A stretch of 44,492 nucleotides of DNA from Occallatibacter sp. Its GTDB lineage: Bacteria > Acidobacteriota > Terriglobia > Terriglobales > Acidobacteriaceae. Each line of letters opens with the position of its first letter. Position 1 is the first letter of the stretch. The stretch covers positions 1 through 44,492 of the forward strand of contig JARLGE010000163.1 of assembly GCA_031296215.1 (NCBI GenBank). Direction: 5' to 3'. The position numbers and the translations under genes are program-made. Shown here piece by piece: positions 24,751-33,800 of the stretch. The notes under the pieces are model-generated. The model searched no databases. It was not told the origin of the DNA and saw only the letters and a list, made by a program, of their open reading frames with translations.

Positions 24751-26790
24751 ATGACTGTTGCCCCGGCAATCGAGATGGGAACGGGTAGAGGTGCGGGGGC
24801 AGGTCCGGGCCCAGGGTCCGGAAGTGGTCTGGGTTTGCTTCAAGCCAGAACGTCTGTCGGTACTCCGTTGGCCGGTTTGGTTTCGGGATCAGCGAGGCTG
24901 CCTTCTTCGCTCCCTGCATCCGCCGCGGGGTCAGGCGCCGCGAGCTTCCGCTCTAACTGGCGGGCTCAACTGGCCTCTTTGGGCGGCGCAATCGAGGGCC
25001 TTTCCCCAGAATCCAGGGAGGGCGGGCCTGATGCGGCGGAAGCGTCCGGCGGGGAGGCGGCAGGGAACTGGGCCTCACCAACTGGGCCCCTTATCAGTAG
25101 CTTGGCGGCTCAAATCGAGCGGGCGAGTACGCAAACGGTTCATTCTGCTGTCCTTCCGGCGCTAACGGCCGGCAACTCGAGGGCTCCGTTCCTGGCCGGG
25201 CGGACGGGCGCTCCAGTGCAGGCCGATACTCCGGTCCTGCCAACGGCGGCGACGACCCCAAGCGGGGAAGCCAGCTCGTCGGCCGAAGCCGCAAACCCGG
25301 CGCACAAGACCAAGAGCACGGACGAGCAACCGCCGCCGAGGGCAGGTTCGCCCTTCGAGGCAATTTCGACTCCTCCGCCGGGGATTGTCGCAGCAGCAGT
25401 TCTGGCCTCTCAGTCGGCGACGCCGGTTGCGATGGACGGGAGCCCGGCATCCAGATTTGCCGTCGTCGCGGCCCAGGCCGCGCAAGCCGGAGACTCCTCG
25501 CCTGTGCCCATCCGGTCGGCCACCACCGGTGCCGGCGTTCGAGCAAGCGATTCCTCTCTCCCGACTCGCACCGCTCCAGGCTCCGGAACCGCGAGCGCGG
25601 CCTCAGGGCCAGAATCTTCGACAGAAGCTGCGGCATCTGCTGAGCCTGCCAACCTGGAAGGCCGCGGAACGCAACCATCAGGACCGGCGCCTGCCCTGGG
25701 GACAACTCCTTTCCCCGGACCAGAGACCCCCGAAGGCATGGGAGGTGTCCCCGATGCAAGAGAAGCCATCGGCCCGCAGGTGGGGGCAAGGAATGAGTTA
25801 GAGCAGCGACAGGCTGGAGCCAGACCGGCGGCCGACAGAATGACAGCCTCATTAACGGAGGGGGCGCAGGCAGGGGCACCTGGCCCCGGCGCGAGCTCTG
25901 AGCTTTCGGCTGGCCAAAGGACCGCCCGAGTCTTCCCCGACGTGGGCACCGCATCGCCAGCCCCTCTGCCGGTTGCGGGCCATGGGGCGGTTGGGCCGTC
26001 CAGGCTTGTCCCGGAAATAAAGGTGGGCGGGAATGAGCTGGGATTGGAGCACCCAGCGCGGAGCAGCGCCGGCGCGGTTTCCCTGCAAGGGGCACAGCGA
26101 ACCGCTCACGGCGCGGCCACGGACAACAAGAGCGAACACCGTCTCGTGTCGGCAGCGGCGCAAGCGGCTGGTGTTCAAGGGGATACATCCGGGCTGTTGC
26201 GCGATCCGGGCACCGCGCGGCTGCCCACCGGCTCATCGGATGAGGCCCGCGAAACGGCCTCCAGCGTGCCGCTGCGGGAGACGTTCGCGGCGCTCGATTC
26301 AGGCTCCGCGCCTGGTGCGCCCGCCTGGACCCATGCTGGGGCGCGGCAGGCCGAGGCAGGTTTCCAGGACCCCGCTCTGGGCTGGGTGGGGGTGCGGGCG
26401 GAGATGAGCGGAGGCGGGGTCCATGCGTCGCTGGTGCCGGGTTCGGCCGAAGCGGCACAGGAGCTGGGCAGGCAAATGGACGGGTTGCACACCTACCTGG
26501 CAGCGCAGCACACGCCGGTAGAGTCGCTGGGGCTGGCCACGCCGGGCGGGAGGGATGGGGGATTCCAAGGCAATGAGGGCGGGAACCAGCAGACGCAGCA
26601 GAACATGCAGCAGGGGGCGGGCCAGGGTTCAGGGCAGGGGACCTTCGCCGATGCGCAGCCGGGATCTTCGCAAGGCGGGATGGGGATCGATGGGCCGGTT
26701 GCAGCAGAGAGTTCCGCCGCGGCGATGGGCGGGGATCGAGGAGCCTTCATGGACGGGAGCGTGGGCAATCACATCTCGTTGATGGCCTGA
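24751..26790 (+). CDS. fliK: Flagellar hook-length control protein FliK
   Basis: Secreted molecular ruler that switches export from hook to filament. 679 residues, long for the family. Residues 1-530 are low-complexity, rich in Ala, Gly, Ser, Pro and Thr with almost no hydrophobic core, as expected of the ruler part. The C-terminal hook-control domain is recognisable near 540-600 (VGVRAEMSGGGVHASLVPGSAEAAQELGRQMDGLHTYLAAQHTPVESLGL), and the tail is Gln/Gly-rich (NEGGNQQTQQNMQQGAGQ). No ribosome-binding site precedes the ATG; with the sigma-54 start near 24749 the mRNA may be leaderless, or translation may begin at an internal ATG such as 24775. Confidence 0.85.
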   Translation: MTVAPAIEMGTGRGAGAGPGPGSGSGLGLLQARTSVGTPLAGLVSGSARLPSSLPASAAGSGAASFRSNWRAQLASLGGAIEGLSPESREGGPDAAEASGGEAAGNWASPTGPLISSLAAQIERASTQTVHSAVLPALTAGNSRAPFLAGRTGAPVQADTPVLPTAATTPSGEASSSAEAANPAHKTKSTDEQPPPRAGSPFEAISTPPPGIVAAAVLASQSATPVAMDGSPASRFAVVAAQAAQAGDSSPVPIRSATTGAGVRASDSSLPTRTAPGSGTASAASGPESSTEAAASAEPANLEGRGTQPSGPAPALGTTPFPGPETPEGMGGVPDAREAIGPQVGARNELEQRQAGARPAADRMTASLTEGAQAGAPGPGASSELSAGQRTARVFPDVGTASPAPLPVAGHGAVGPSRLVPEIKVGGNELGLEHPARSSAGAVSLQGAQRTAHGAATDNKSEHRLVSAAAQAAGVQGDTSGLLRDPGTARLPTGSSDEARETASSVPLRETFAALDSGSAPGAPAWTHAGARQAEAGFQDPALGWVGVRAEMSGGGVHASLVPGSAEAAQELGRQMDGLHTYLAAQHTPVESLGLATPGGRDGGFQGNEGGNQQTQQNMQQGAGQGSGQGTFADAQPGSSQGGMGIDGPVAAESSAAAMGGDRGAFMDGSVGNHISLMA

Positions 26791-26878
26791 AGGCACGTGT
26801 AGTACCGGGAAGGCTTAGGGGCGCGAATACCAGCCTTGGGAACCGAGGACTTCGCGTAGAAGGAGGGCAGGAGAGACC

Positions 26879-27523
26879 ATGGCAGCAATGGCAGGACTTT
26901 TGAATCAATCGCTTACAGCGGGAAGTGCGATGACTGGAACGGGTGCGGGCCCCATGGCAGCCGCGCCGGCCGCTGCCAGCGCCAACAGCAGCCCGGCAAG
27001 TACTGGAAGCTCTTCGGCCGGCATCTCGGCCAATGACTTTCTCACTTTGCTGGTGACAGAGATGCGGAACCAGGACCCGACGGCAAACACGGATCCCAAC
27101 GAGTACATCAACCAGTTGGTGCAGGTGAACAGCCTGGAGCAACTGATCTCGATCAACCAGAACCTTTCGACGGCGCTGGGCATGCCAACCGGCAAGGCGA
27201 GCGGCAGTTCCAGCTCCGGCCAGGCTGTTGCGGCCCAACCCGGCATTACTCCGGCTGCGGCCTCCCCTTCAAGCCGGGCCGGCGCCGGGCCGGCGGGCCA
27301 TTCCACGCCCGCAAATGCGGCCAACCGGACGGGAGCTACTCCAAAGGCAGGTTCAAACACCGCCGCGGCCATCGCCCAGTTTGCCCAGTCGGTTGGCGCC
27401 AAACATGCCCCCGGCAACCTGAGTGTTCCCGAGGCCAATGTGGCAGCCCACAGAGTAGCCCATGCCTTGGACGGGCAATCGCGCACCCCGGCAAACCGGG
27501 GCAAGCTATCCGGAGCGCAATAA
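26879..27523 (+). CDS. flgD: Hook-capping scaffold FlgD, short form
   Basis: Assembles at the hook tip and guides FlgE polymerisation. 214 residues. The conserved N-terminal domain is clear at about 45-105 (SANDFLTLLVTEMRNQDPTANTDPNEYINQLVQVNSLEQLISINQNL). Behind it there is only an Ala/Ser/Pro-rich stretch and a final helical piece (AAHRVAHALDGQSRT); the C-terminal Ig/Tudor-like domain of classical FlgD is not recognisable. GAAGGAGGG lies upstream of ATG at 26879. Confidence 0.9.
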   Translation: MAAMAGLLNQSLTAGSAMTGTGAGPMAAAPAAASANSSPASTGSSSAGISANDFLTLLVTEMRNQDPTANTDPNEYINQLVQVNSLEQLISINQNLSTALGMPTGKASGSSSSGQAVAAQPGITPAAASPSSRAGAGPAGHSTPANAANRTGATPKAGSNTAAAIAQFAQSVGAKHAPGNLSVPEANVAAHRVAHALDGQSRTPANRGKLSGAQ

Positions 27524-27582
27524 GTCTGTTTTTCCCACCGTTGGCCCGGAGGGCCGCGTTCATCTTCAAGAGGAGATACCCG

Positions 27583-29118
27583 ATGCCGAGTTTTTACATT
27601 CCACTCAGCGGTCTCGATGCCGATTCCACGGCGCTGAACACCATTGCCAACAACCTGGCCAACATGAACACGACGGGCTACAAGGCGCAGACGACGAACT
27701 TCTTCGACCTTTTTTATCAGCAGCTTGGCTCCAATGGGTCGGGCGACGAGATTCAGGGGGGCACGGGCGTGCGGGTATCGTCCAACAGCACGGATTTCTC
27801 TGCCGGCTCCATCTCTTCGACCGACGTTTCCACCGATGCGGCCATCAACGGGGCGGGGTTCTTTGTGCTGGACAGCGGTGCGGGCAGCCAGTTGTACACC
27901 CAGAACGGGACCTTTCAATTGAGCGCGAACGGAACGCTCGAGTCTGCCGACGGCCTGGCGGTGATGGGCTATCCGGCTGTAAACGGGGCGGTAAACACCA
28001 ACGGCGGGCTAGTGGACATCAACCTTCCCGTAGGGCAGGTGATGCAGCCGGCGGCGACCACCACCTTCGGCATGACCCAGAACCTGGATTCGGAGGCTGC
28101 GGCCGGATCCATTACCTCCGGCCAGGTGCAGGTCTTCGATTCGCTGGGCAAGTCCTACGAGGCCACCGTAACCTATACCAACCAGGGCAATAACACGTGG
28201 AACTACAGCGTCTCGCTGCCGGACACGCTGCAGGCCAACTCGGCCACCGCGCTGGGCGTGACCACGATCGACTATAGCTTCGGAGCCAGCGGCGCCGTGC
28301 TGGCCTCGGTGAATCCGGCGACGAATCTGACCATTACCGGCCCGACCGTCGCCGGAACGGCGACCATCGCTGCGCCGGCGGTCGTCCCTGGAGAAACGGT
28401 GGCCGCCTATGCGACGGCCCTGCAGGCGGCCGTAACCACGGCGGGGATCGTCGGAACCACGGTGACCTCGACTGCCGGCGGGCAGTTGAGCATCGTCGGA
28501 ACCGGGATCTCGACGACCGGCAGCGTGATTCAGGATCCGGTGGCGTCGGCCGCCGCGAACGGCGTTCTGACCTTCGATTCCAGCGGCAACCTGGTGATTC
28601 CAGCAACTAATGTACCCGGAATCAGCTTTGCCGGCCTTTCCGACGGGTCCGCAACGATGAACCTGACCTTCGACCTGTTTGGCGCCAACGGCTCCGGGAC
28701 TGTCAGCCAGGTCGCGGCTGCATCCACCACATCGTCCACCAACCAGAACGGCTTCCCGAGCGGTCAATATCAGAGCTTTGCGATCAATTCCAGCGGCGTG
28801 GTTGCGGCCACCTACTCAAATGGCCAGACGCAGACGGTGGGACAGTTGGCGGTAGCCACGGTGAACAATGAGCAAGGTTTGCTGGACCAGGGGTCCACCG
28901 AATACCAGACCACCACCGCCTCCGGCAACGCCGCGGTGGGGATTGCCGGCCTGGGTGGGCGGGGAACGATTAACGGAAGCTCGCTGGAGGCCTCGAACGT
29001 GAACATTTCACAGGAGTTCTCCGACTTGATTATCGCTCAGCGCGCTTTTGAAGCCAATTCCAAGGCAGTGACCACCTTCGACTCGGTAACCCAGGAAACG
29101 ATCAACATGATTCATTAG
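27583..29118 (+). CDS. flgE: Flagellar hook protein FlgE
   Basis: Structural subunit of the hook. 511 residues. The N-terminal rod/hook motif (LSGLDADSTALNTIANNLANMNTTGYKAQTTNFFDL) and the C-terminal coiled-coil segment (SLEASNVNISQEFSDLIIAQRAFEANSKAVTTFDSVTQETINMI) frame a Gly/Thr/Ser/Ala-rich surface region with FlgE D1/D2 hallmarks (DGLAVMGYPA, FDSLGKSYEATVTYTNQGNNTWNYSV). ATG at 27583 is chosen because AAGAGGAGAT precedes it; the 14 extra residues upstream are not FlgE-like. It is the last gene of the flagellar run here. Confidence 0.95.
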   Translation: MPSFYIPLSGLDADSTALNTIANNLANMNTTGYKAQTTNFFDLFYQQLGSNGSGDEIQGGTGVRVSSNSTDFSAGSISSTDVSTDAAINGAGFFVLDSGAGSQLYTQNGTFQLSANGTLESADGLAVMGYPAVNGAVNTNGGLVDINLPVGQVMQPAATTTFGMTQNLDSEAAAGSITSGQVQVFDSLGKSYEATVTYTNQGNNTWNYSVSLPDTLQANSATALGVTTIDYSFGASGAVLASVNPATNLTITGPTVAGTATIAAPAVVPGETVAAYATALQAAVTTAGIVGTTVTSTAGGQLSIVGTGISTTGSVIQDPVASAAANGVLTFDSSGNLVIPATNVPGISFAGLSDGSATMNLTFDLFGANGSGTVSQVAAASTTSSTNQNGFPSGQYQSFAINSSGVVAATYSNGQTQTVGQLAVATVNNEQGLLDQGSTEYQTTTASGNAAVGIAGLGGRGTINGSSLEASNVNISQEFSDLIIAQRAFEANSKAVTTFDSVTQETINMIH

Positions 29119-29123
29119 AAAGG

Positions 29124-29148
29124 GTGGGGGCGGCTCCGGCCGCCCCAC
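29124..29148 (+). terminator. Hairpin after flgE
   Basis: GGGGCGGC (29127-29134) pairs with GCCGCCCC (29139-29146) around TCCG, with a bulged G and two further pairs outside. No T tract follows, so termination strength is uncertain. It begins 5 bases after the flgE stop and marks the end of the cluster. Confidence 0.6.
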
Positions 29149-29204
29149 ACCAACCGCACAGGGAACTGTCGCTGGAAGGCTCAGCGTGGCTTGGCTAACG
29201 GAAA

Positions 29205-29497
29205 TTGTCTGTTATTTATCATCGAGTTATCATTATAATGCGCCAAATTACTTTAAGTATTGGCTTGCCATGGACGACCGAAGGCCCCTGCGACGGAATA
29301 GCCACCGACATGAGTCGTTGCGGGGGAAAACAGGTGGAAGACTTCCAAAATCGGCCCTCAGCCGGGCTTCGTGCAGGTCTGGTACCTGCGGGAGGTAATG
29401 ACCATTTTGTTGCATTGTGCCCGACGCAAAAGCATAGTTCAATGTTCTTGACTGCGCATGCCGGAGATCCGGAATTCCAAAAAGAGAACGAGGCCCC
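29205..29497 (+). promoter_or_regulatory. AT-rich promoter and long structured leader
   Basis: A perfect TATAAT (29234-29239) with a weak TTATTT (29212-29217) at 16-bp spacing stands in an unusually AT-rich patch. A start near 29246 would give a leader of about 250 nt before the ATG at 29498. Visible pairings include GGAAG/CTTCC around 29335-29345, GCAGGT-CTGGT-ACCTGC around 29373-29390, and CCCC..CGAC/GTCG..GGGG around 29288-29328. No known riboswitch consensus was recognised and no open frame is convincing. Confidence 0.45.
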
Positions 29498-30265
29498 ATG
29501 ACAACGGAGACATACCATAGAACCCTCAGTGAACAGACCACACAGGGATACAGGCCGCTAACTGGGGCCGGGCACGCCAGGGGCGCAGAACTGAAGACTT
29601 CCGTTTATGCCTGCATCGGCATCGCCCTTGGCATTGTCGCCGGCACCATGCTGGCGAGCGGGCCGTGGGGCAGAACGAACCCCAACCCATCGAGGCAAAC
29701 GGCTCAGGTGAGCGCCCCTGTGTCCGGACCGGCTCAGCCCACCACCGCCCAGGTTGCCGCGCCGAAGGGCAGCGACGGAACCTCAGGGTTGCCGCAGGTT
29801 GCCGCAGCCTCCTTACCACAGCTAGCGGCGGCTGCACTGCCGCGGCTCTCCTCGGCTGAAAAGCCAGCCGGAGTTGCAACGACCGTGGCTCTCACCGGCA
29901 CACTGGTCCACGAGCACAGGGCTGTGCGGCGGAGAGCTCTGGGCAGGCGGCATGGTCACTTGAGGCACCGGCTTCACCTGCCGCTGAAGCCGACGGTTAG
30001 GGCCGAGCAGGCAGCTGCCGACGTCCCCGAGAACTTCGTCTTCACGGTGGAAGGAAGCATGACCGTGTCCAGCTATGACAGCCCCGCAGCGACGATTGAA
30101 ACCTATGAGGGGGAAAGCTTTACGCTGGATAGGTCCGCCAGCGACACGACTTCGGTGTCGTGGCTCGAGTATCCATCCGATCTCCACTACCGGTGCGATC
30201 AGTCTGGCAGCTGTACCCTTCTCCATGCTGGCGCGGTGGTAAGCAATGCCAGGCGCACTAGATAG
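29498..30265 (+). CDS. Membrane-anchored protein of unknown function
   Basis: 255 residues, family not recognised. The N-terminus is cytoplasmic and polar (1-33), one membrane helix is at about 34-54 (TSVYACIGIALGIVAGTMLAS), then comes a Pro/Ala/Gln-rich spacer (60-120), a strongly basic Arg/His stretch (about 138-165: HEHRAVRRRALGRRHGHLRHRLH), and a compact beta-rich C-terminal part (about 175-250) with FVFTVEGSMTVSSYD, IETYEGESFTLD and a Cys pair in YRCDQSGSCTLLH. The C-terminal part would be outside the cytoplasm. ATG at 29498 is preceded by weak AAAGAGAACGAGG. It lies behind a long leader next to the motility cluster, but has no flagellar signature. Confidence 0.6.
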   Translation: MTTETYHRTLSEQTTQGYRPLTGAGHARGAELKTSVYACIGIALGIVAGTMLASGPWGRTNPNPSRQTAQVSAPVSGPAQPTTAQVAAPKGSDGTSGLPQVAAASLPQLAAAALPRLSSAEKPAGVATTVALTGTLVHEHRAVRRRALGRRHGHLRHRLHLPLKPTVRAEQAAADVPENFVFTVEGSMTVSSYDSPAATIETYEGESFTLDRSASDTTSVSWLEYPSDLHYRCDQSGSCTLLHAGAVVSNARRTR

Positions 30266-30382
30266 GAGTTTGTCGGTTGCGGGCGTTCTGAAGCCGGCTT
30301 TGGGCTGGCGGGGCACTCCTGCGAACGCTTGAAAACACCGCCGTCCGCTGGTTGAACGGGTGGAACTACCCCGGCTCTGACG

Positions 30383-30398
30383 GCAGGCGACAGCCTGC
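30383..30398. terminator. Hairpin between convergent genes
   Basis: GCAGGC-GACA-GCCTGC, a 6-bp perfect stem just at the end of the minus-strand thioesterase gene (its last base is inside the right arm) and 117 bases past the plus-strand unknown gene. No T run. It could be part of a wider repeat family of the form GGCAGGC..GCCTGC seen in acidobacteria; function uncertain. Confidence 0.4.
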
Positions 30399-30829
30399 TA
30401 CCGGGGCCGCACCTCGATGAACAAGCCCTTGCCCTGGGCCAGGAGCCGCCCTTCGCCGTCGAGAATCTTGGCCTCGGTCCAATGCCTGCGGCCCTCGTTG
30501 CGGGTGACGCGGCCTTCCAAACGCAACGGCGCCTCGGAGGGAACCGGCCGCAGATAGTCGACCTCCATGTGCCGCGTCATGGTGGTGAACCCGCGGGCCC
30601 GGACAGCCTTGCTCATGCTCTCGTCCAGCAACGTGGCGATGATGCCGCCGTGCAGATAACCGGGATGACCCTCGAAGGCACTCGAAACCACCGGCTGGCC
30701 AATTACCGAAAGGTCCTCGGCGAGCAGGAATTGGAGATGCAGACCGGTCGGGTTGGCTTGGCCGCAGCCGAAGCAGCGGTTGGAACCGTGCAGTTTAGCG
30801 TCCGGACGTGGTGGAAGGGGCTGTTCCAT
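30398..30829 (-). CDS. PaaI-type hotdog thioesterase
   Basis: 143-residue hotdog-fold acyl-CoA thioesterase. The substrate loop GHPGYLHGGIIATLLDESMSKAV (about 54-76) contains the His-Gly-Gly motif and the acidic residue in the central helix, and HMEVDYLRPVP is the following strand. The N-terminus has CFGCGQANPTGL, a cysteine pair common in a subgroup of these proteins. The substrate is unknown. It stands alone between the unknown protein and the S53 peptidase, and the next 60 bp on its promoter side contain nothing I can name. Confidence 0.87.
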   Translation of the reverse strand: MEQPLPPRPDAKLHGSNRCFGCGQANPTGLHLQFLLAEDLSVIGQPVVSSAFEGHPGYLHGGIIATLLDESMSKAVRARGFTTMTRHMEVDYLRPVPSEAPLRLEGRVTRNEGRRHWTEAKILDGEGRLLAQGKGLFIEVRPR

Positions 30830-30897
30830 AGGGTCAGTTTATCGTGCGCACGCCAGACGCTGCCCCGGCGTCCAAGCGCTGCGTGCAATCGGCTAAC

Positions 30898-33800
30898 CTA
30901 GTTGACGGTAACGGCGAAGGTGGTGGTGACGGCGGTGACGGCGGGGGTCCCGGTGCCGGTAACGGTGAAGGTGTAGGTGCCGGCGGTGGTTCCGGAGCCG
31001 CTGTTTCCCCCGGGGGCCTGCCAAAAGTCGCCGCAGCCGGACAGACTACCCAGGGCGGCAATGAGGAGAATCGCTCCCAGCATTGCCTGCCAACTGCGCC
31101 GCCGTGCCGGAATCCCCAGGAAGACCAGCAAGGCCAGCACCGCGCCGCCGCCCAACCAGCCTTTGCCGCGTCCGTCATGGGGCACAAACTGGCCGGTGGT
31201 GGCAGCGGTGGAGGCTACCGTAGCGGTGACATTCCCGGTGGAATTGGTGGAAAAGTCTACTGTGGTAGGCGAGAGGGAACAGGTGGGAGGATCGGTTACC
31301 GAGGACGGGCTGGATGAGGTGAGCGCGCAACTGAGCGTCGCGGTTCCGGTGTAGCCATTGGCGGCGGTGGCTGTAATGGTCGATGTGGCCGAGGTTCCGG
31401 GGGCGACGGCAGTCGTGGTGCTGGCCGACAGCGTAAAGGTTCCCGATCCGGCAGACGAGACCGTGACGCTGGCCGTGCCGGTGTTGGTGGCATAGTTCGA
31501 GTCGCCGCTGTAAGTGACTGTGAGCGTGTCGCTTCCTACGCTCAGGCTGTTGGCCGGAATGGTGAAGGTGACTGTTCCGGCCACAAGCGTCTGGGCAGTG
31601 GAGGTGTAGCCGCCGCCCGAGAGCGTGACGGTCCCGCCAGGCGTTGGGCCGCTTCCGGAAGCCGAAGCCACTTTGGCCGCGACATTCAGAGTGTTGGCGA
31701 CACTCAGGGTGGTCGCTGCCGGGGTTACGGTCACGGTGGCCGTCGCCAATGCCGCCGATACCGTGATGCTGGCGGAGGAGCCGCTGGCTGGGGTGTAGTT
31801 GGTGTCTCCGCTGTAGGAGACATTGAGGGCGTAGCTGCCTGCGGTCAGGCTGTTGGCGGGAACGGTAAAGGAGTAAGTCCCTCCGGCAAGCGTTTCAACT
31901 GGCGAGGTGTAACCGCCGCCCGACAGAGTCACTGTCCCGGTTGGAGTTGCGCTGCCGCCTGCCGGATCCTCCACGGTGGCCTGAACGCTGAGCGCTGCGT
32001 TCGAGCTGAGAATAGTCACACTGGGATGGACCGTCACGGTCGGCGTGGCGAGGGGTGCAGCTACGGCAACGGTGGCCGTGCCGGTGGTGGAGCCGTAGGT
32101 TGCATCGCCGCTGTAAGTGACTGTGAGTGTGTCACTTCCGGGGGTCAGGCTATTGGCAGGAAGATCAAAGGAGAATGTCCCTGCGATCAGTGTCTCGACT
32201 GCCGAGGAGTAGCCCCCGCCGGACAGCATGACGGTTCCTGTAGGGGTTGCGCCACCCTGGGTTGCCGCAGCCACGGTGACCGGCACGCTGAGCGCACTGC
32301 TGGAGCTCAGGGTCAACGAGTCCGGCGAAACCGTCACCGTTGCCGTACCGGCGCCCGCGCTCACCGGCCAGGCGTTCACCAGGTTGGCTACATTCAAAGA
32401 GCCAAGGCCAGTAGCCAGGTCGTATCCGGCCACGGCGTCGTAGCCGGAGAGGATGCCGATCAGGTCGTTGCTGTTGTTGACCGCGCAGTTGGGCGAGACG
32501 ATACCGCTTCCGGGTTGACCGCCCTCATCGCCGCCGTAATCGCAGGGCACGGCGATGGTTCCTTGGTCGATGTCGTTGAAAAGGCATCCGTTGGTGGTGG
32601 AACCTATCTCGGCACTGCAATTCGCATAGGTCTGCTGCGAGGCCAGGTTGTAGAGCTCAGCATTGGGGTTGCCCTGGGGCAAGCCGGCTCTCTGATTGAT
32701 CAGCGCCATCACGCCGGCCATGGCCGGAGAGGCGACCGAAGTGCCGCCGACCTCGAGCCCACCGGGCTCGCTGGTCGCGCTGTAGGTGCAGGCGGCGCGA
32801 GCGGAGACGCAGATCAGGTAAGCGCTCGAGGAGAGAAAGCCGTCAGAGGCGAAGAAGGAGACATCGGGAAGATCGCGCACGCCGTCCGTGGGAATGCCGG
32901 AGACGCCCGACTGCCAGCCGGGTTTTGGCCATCCGTCGTTGAACAGAGGAATGGAGCCGTTGCCTGCGCCGGTGGAGGTGGTGGTGGTGGAGCAACTTGA
33001 AACGTTGGCGCCGTCGTTGACAACGCAGCCGCTGGCCCCGCCGCCGCCGCCATAGGTATCGACGATATATTCCAGGCTTACGCCGGCATTGGCGTCAACC
33101 GTCGGATAGTAGTTGTATATGAAATTGCAGCCGCTTTCGGTGTCGGTTACGCCGCCGACGTTGCCCGCAGCCGAACTGGTGGCCCAACTCTCCAGGAATC
33201 CGACCGCGAGCGGGTTGGCGCAGGTGTCATTCCAGGGAACCTCGGGGATGTAACCGATGGCGCTGGAGCCGTTTGCGAGATTGTTGGTAGCGTTCCAATA
33301 GGGCGCAGGGGTGCATGTGGAGGTGAGGGAGCACCAGTTGAAATCGGTGCCACCGACGGCAGTGTTGAAGGGCGTTGAGGCCAGGCCGTTGACCGAAAGG
33401 CCATATTGCGCCGAATAGGGATTGCCGATGGCGTCTCCGCCTTGATCGCACATTGCAGAGCCGGCGTCTCCGGAGGCCACAAAGACGGCGATGCCTTCGG
33501 CATAGGCGGTCTGCCAGAGGTTGTAGTACTCGACGTTGCCGGCGGTGCCGATGCCAAGTTCGCATTCGCCGTAGCTGGAGTTCATGATGCTGGCCGTCTT
33601 ATGGTTGACGATGTAGCTTTCTGAATCGTAAAGGGGATCGTCCGTTTTCGAGCCGTCCGGATAGGAAGCCACCAGGACGATCTTGGCGCCTGGGGCGACG
33701 GCTCCTGCCCACTCGACGTCAAGCGAATTCTCGACCAAGTCGTTGATGCCGCAGATGGCAGAAGAGCTGGTGTCGGTGCAGACGGCGAGTGCGTGGCTGT

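Noticed and set aside
25094-26458. 454-codon minus-strand open frame across fliK
   Set aside because: Pro/Arg/Ser-rich shadow in a low-complexity gene; no recognisable domain and no ribosome-binding site.
26795-26815. Possible -24 element before flgD (AGGCACGTGTAGTACC)
   Set aside because: It has the GG-CAC part but lacks the GC of the -12 element at the required spacing.
27540-27560. Possible sigma-54 site before flgE (TTGGCCCGGAGGGCCGC)
   Set aside because: The GG to GC distance is one base too long and the segment is a palindrome; flgE is probably read from upstream.
29250-29497. Cyclic di-GMP riboswitch in the leader behind the flagellar cluster
   Set aside because: I looked for the conserved GCAAACC and GGACGCAAAGCC segments of the GEMM-I aptamer and did not find them.
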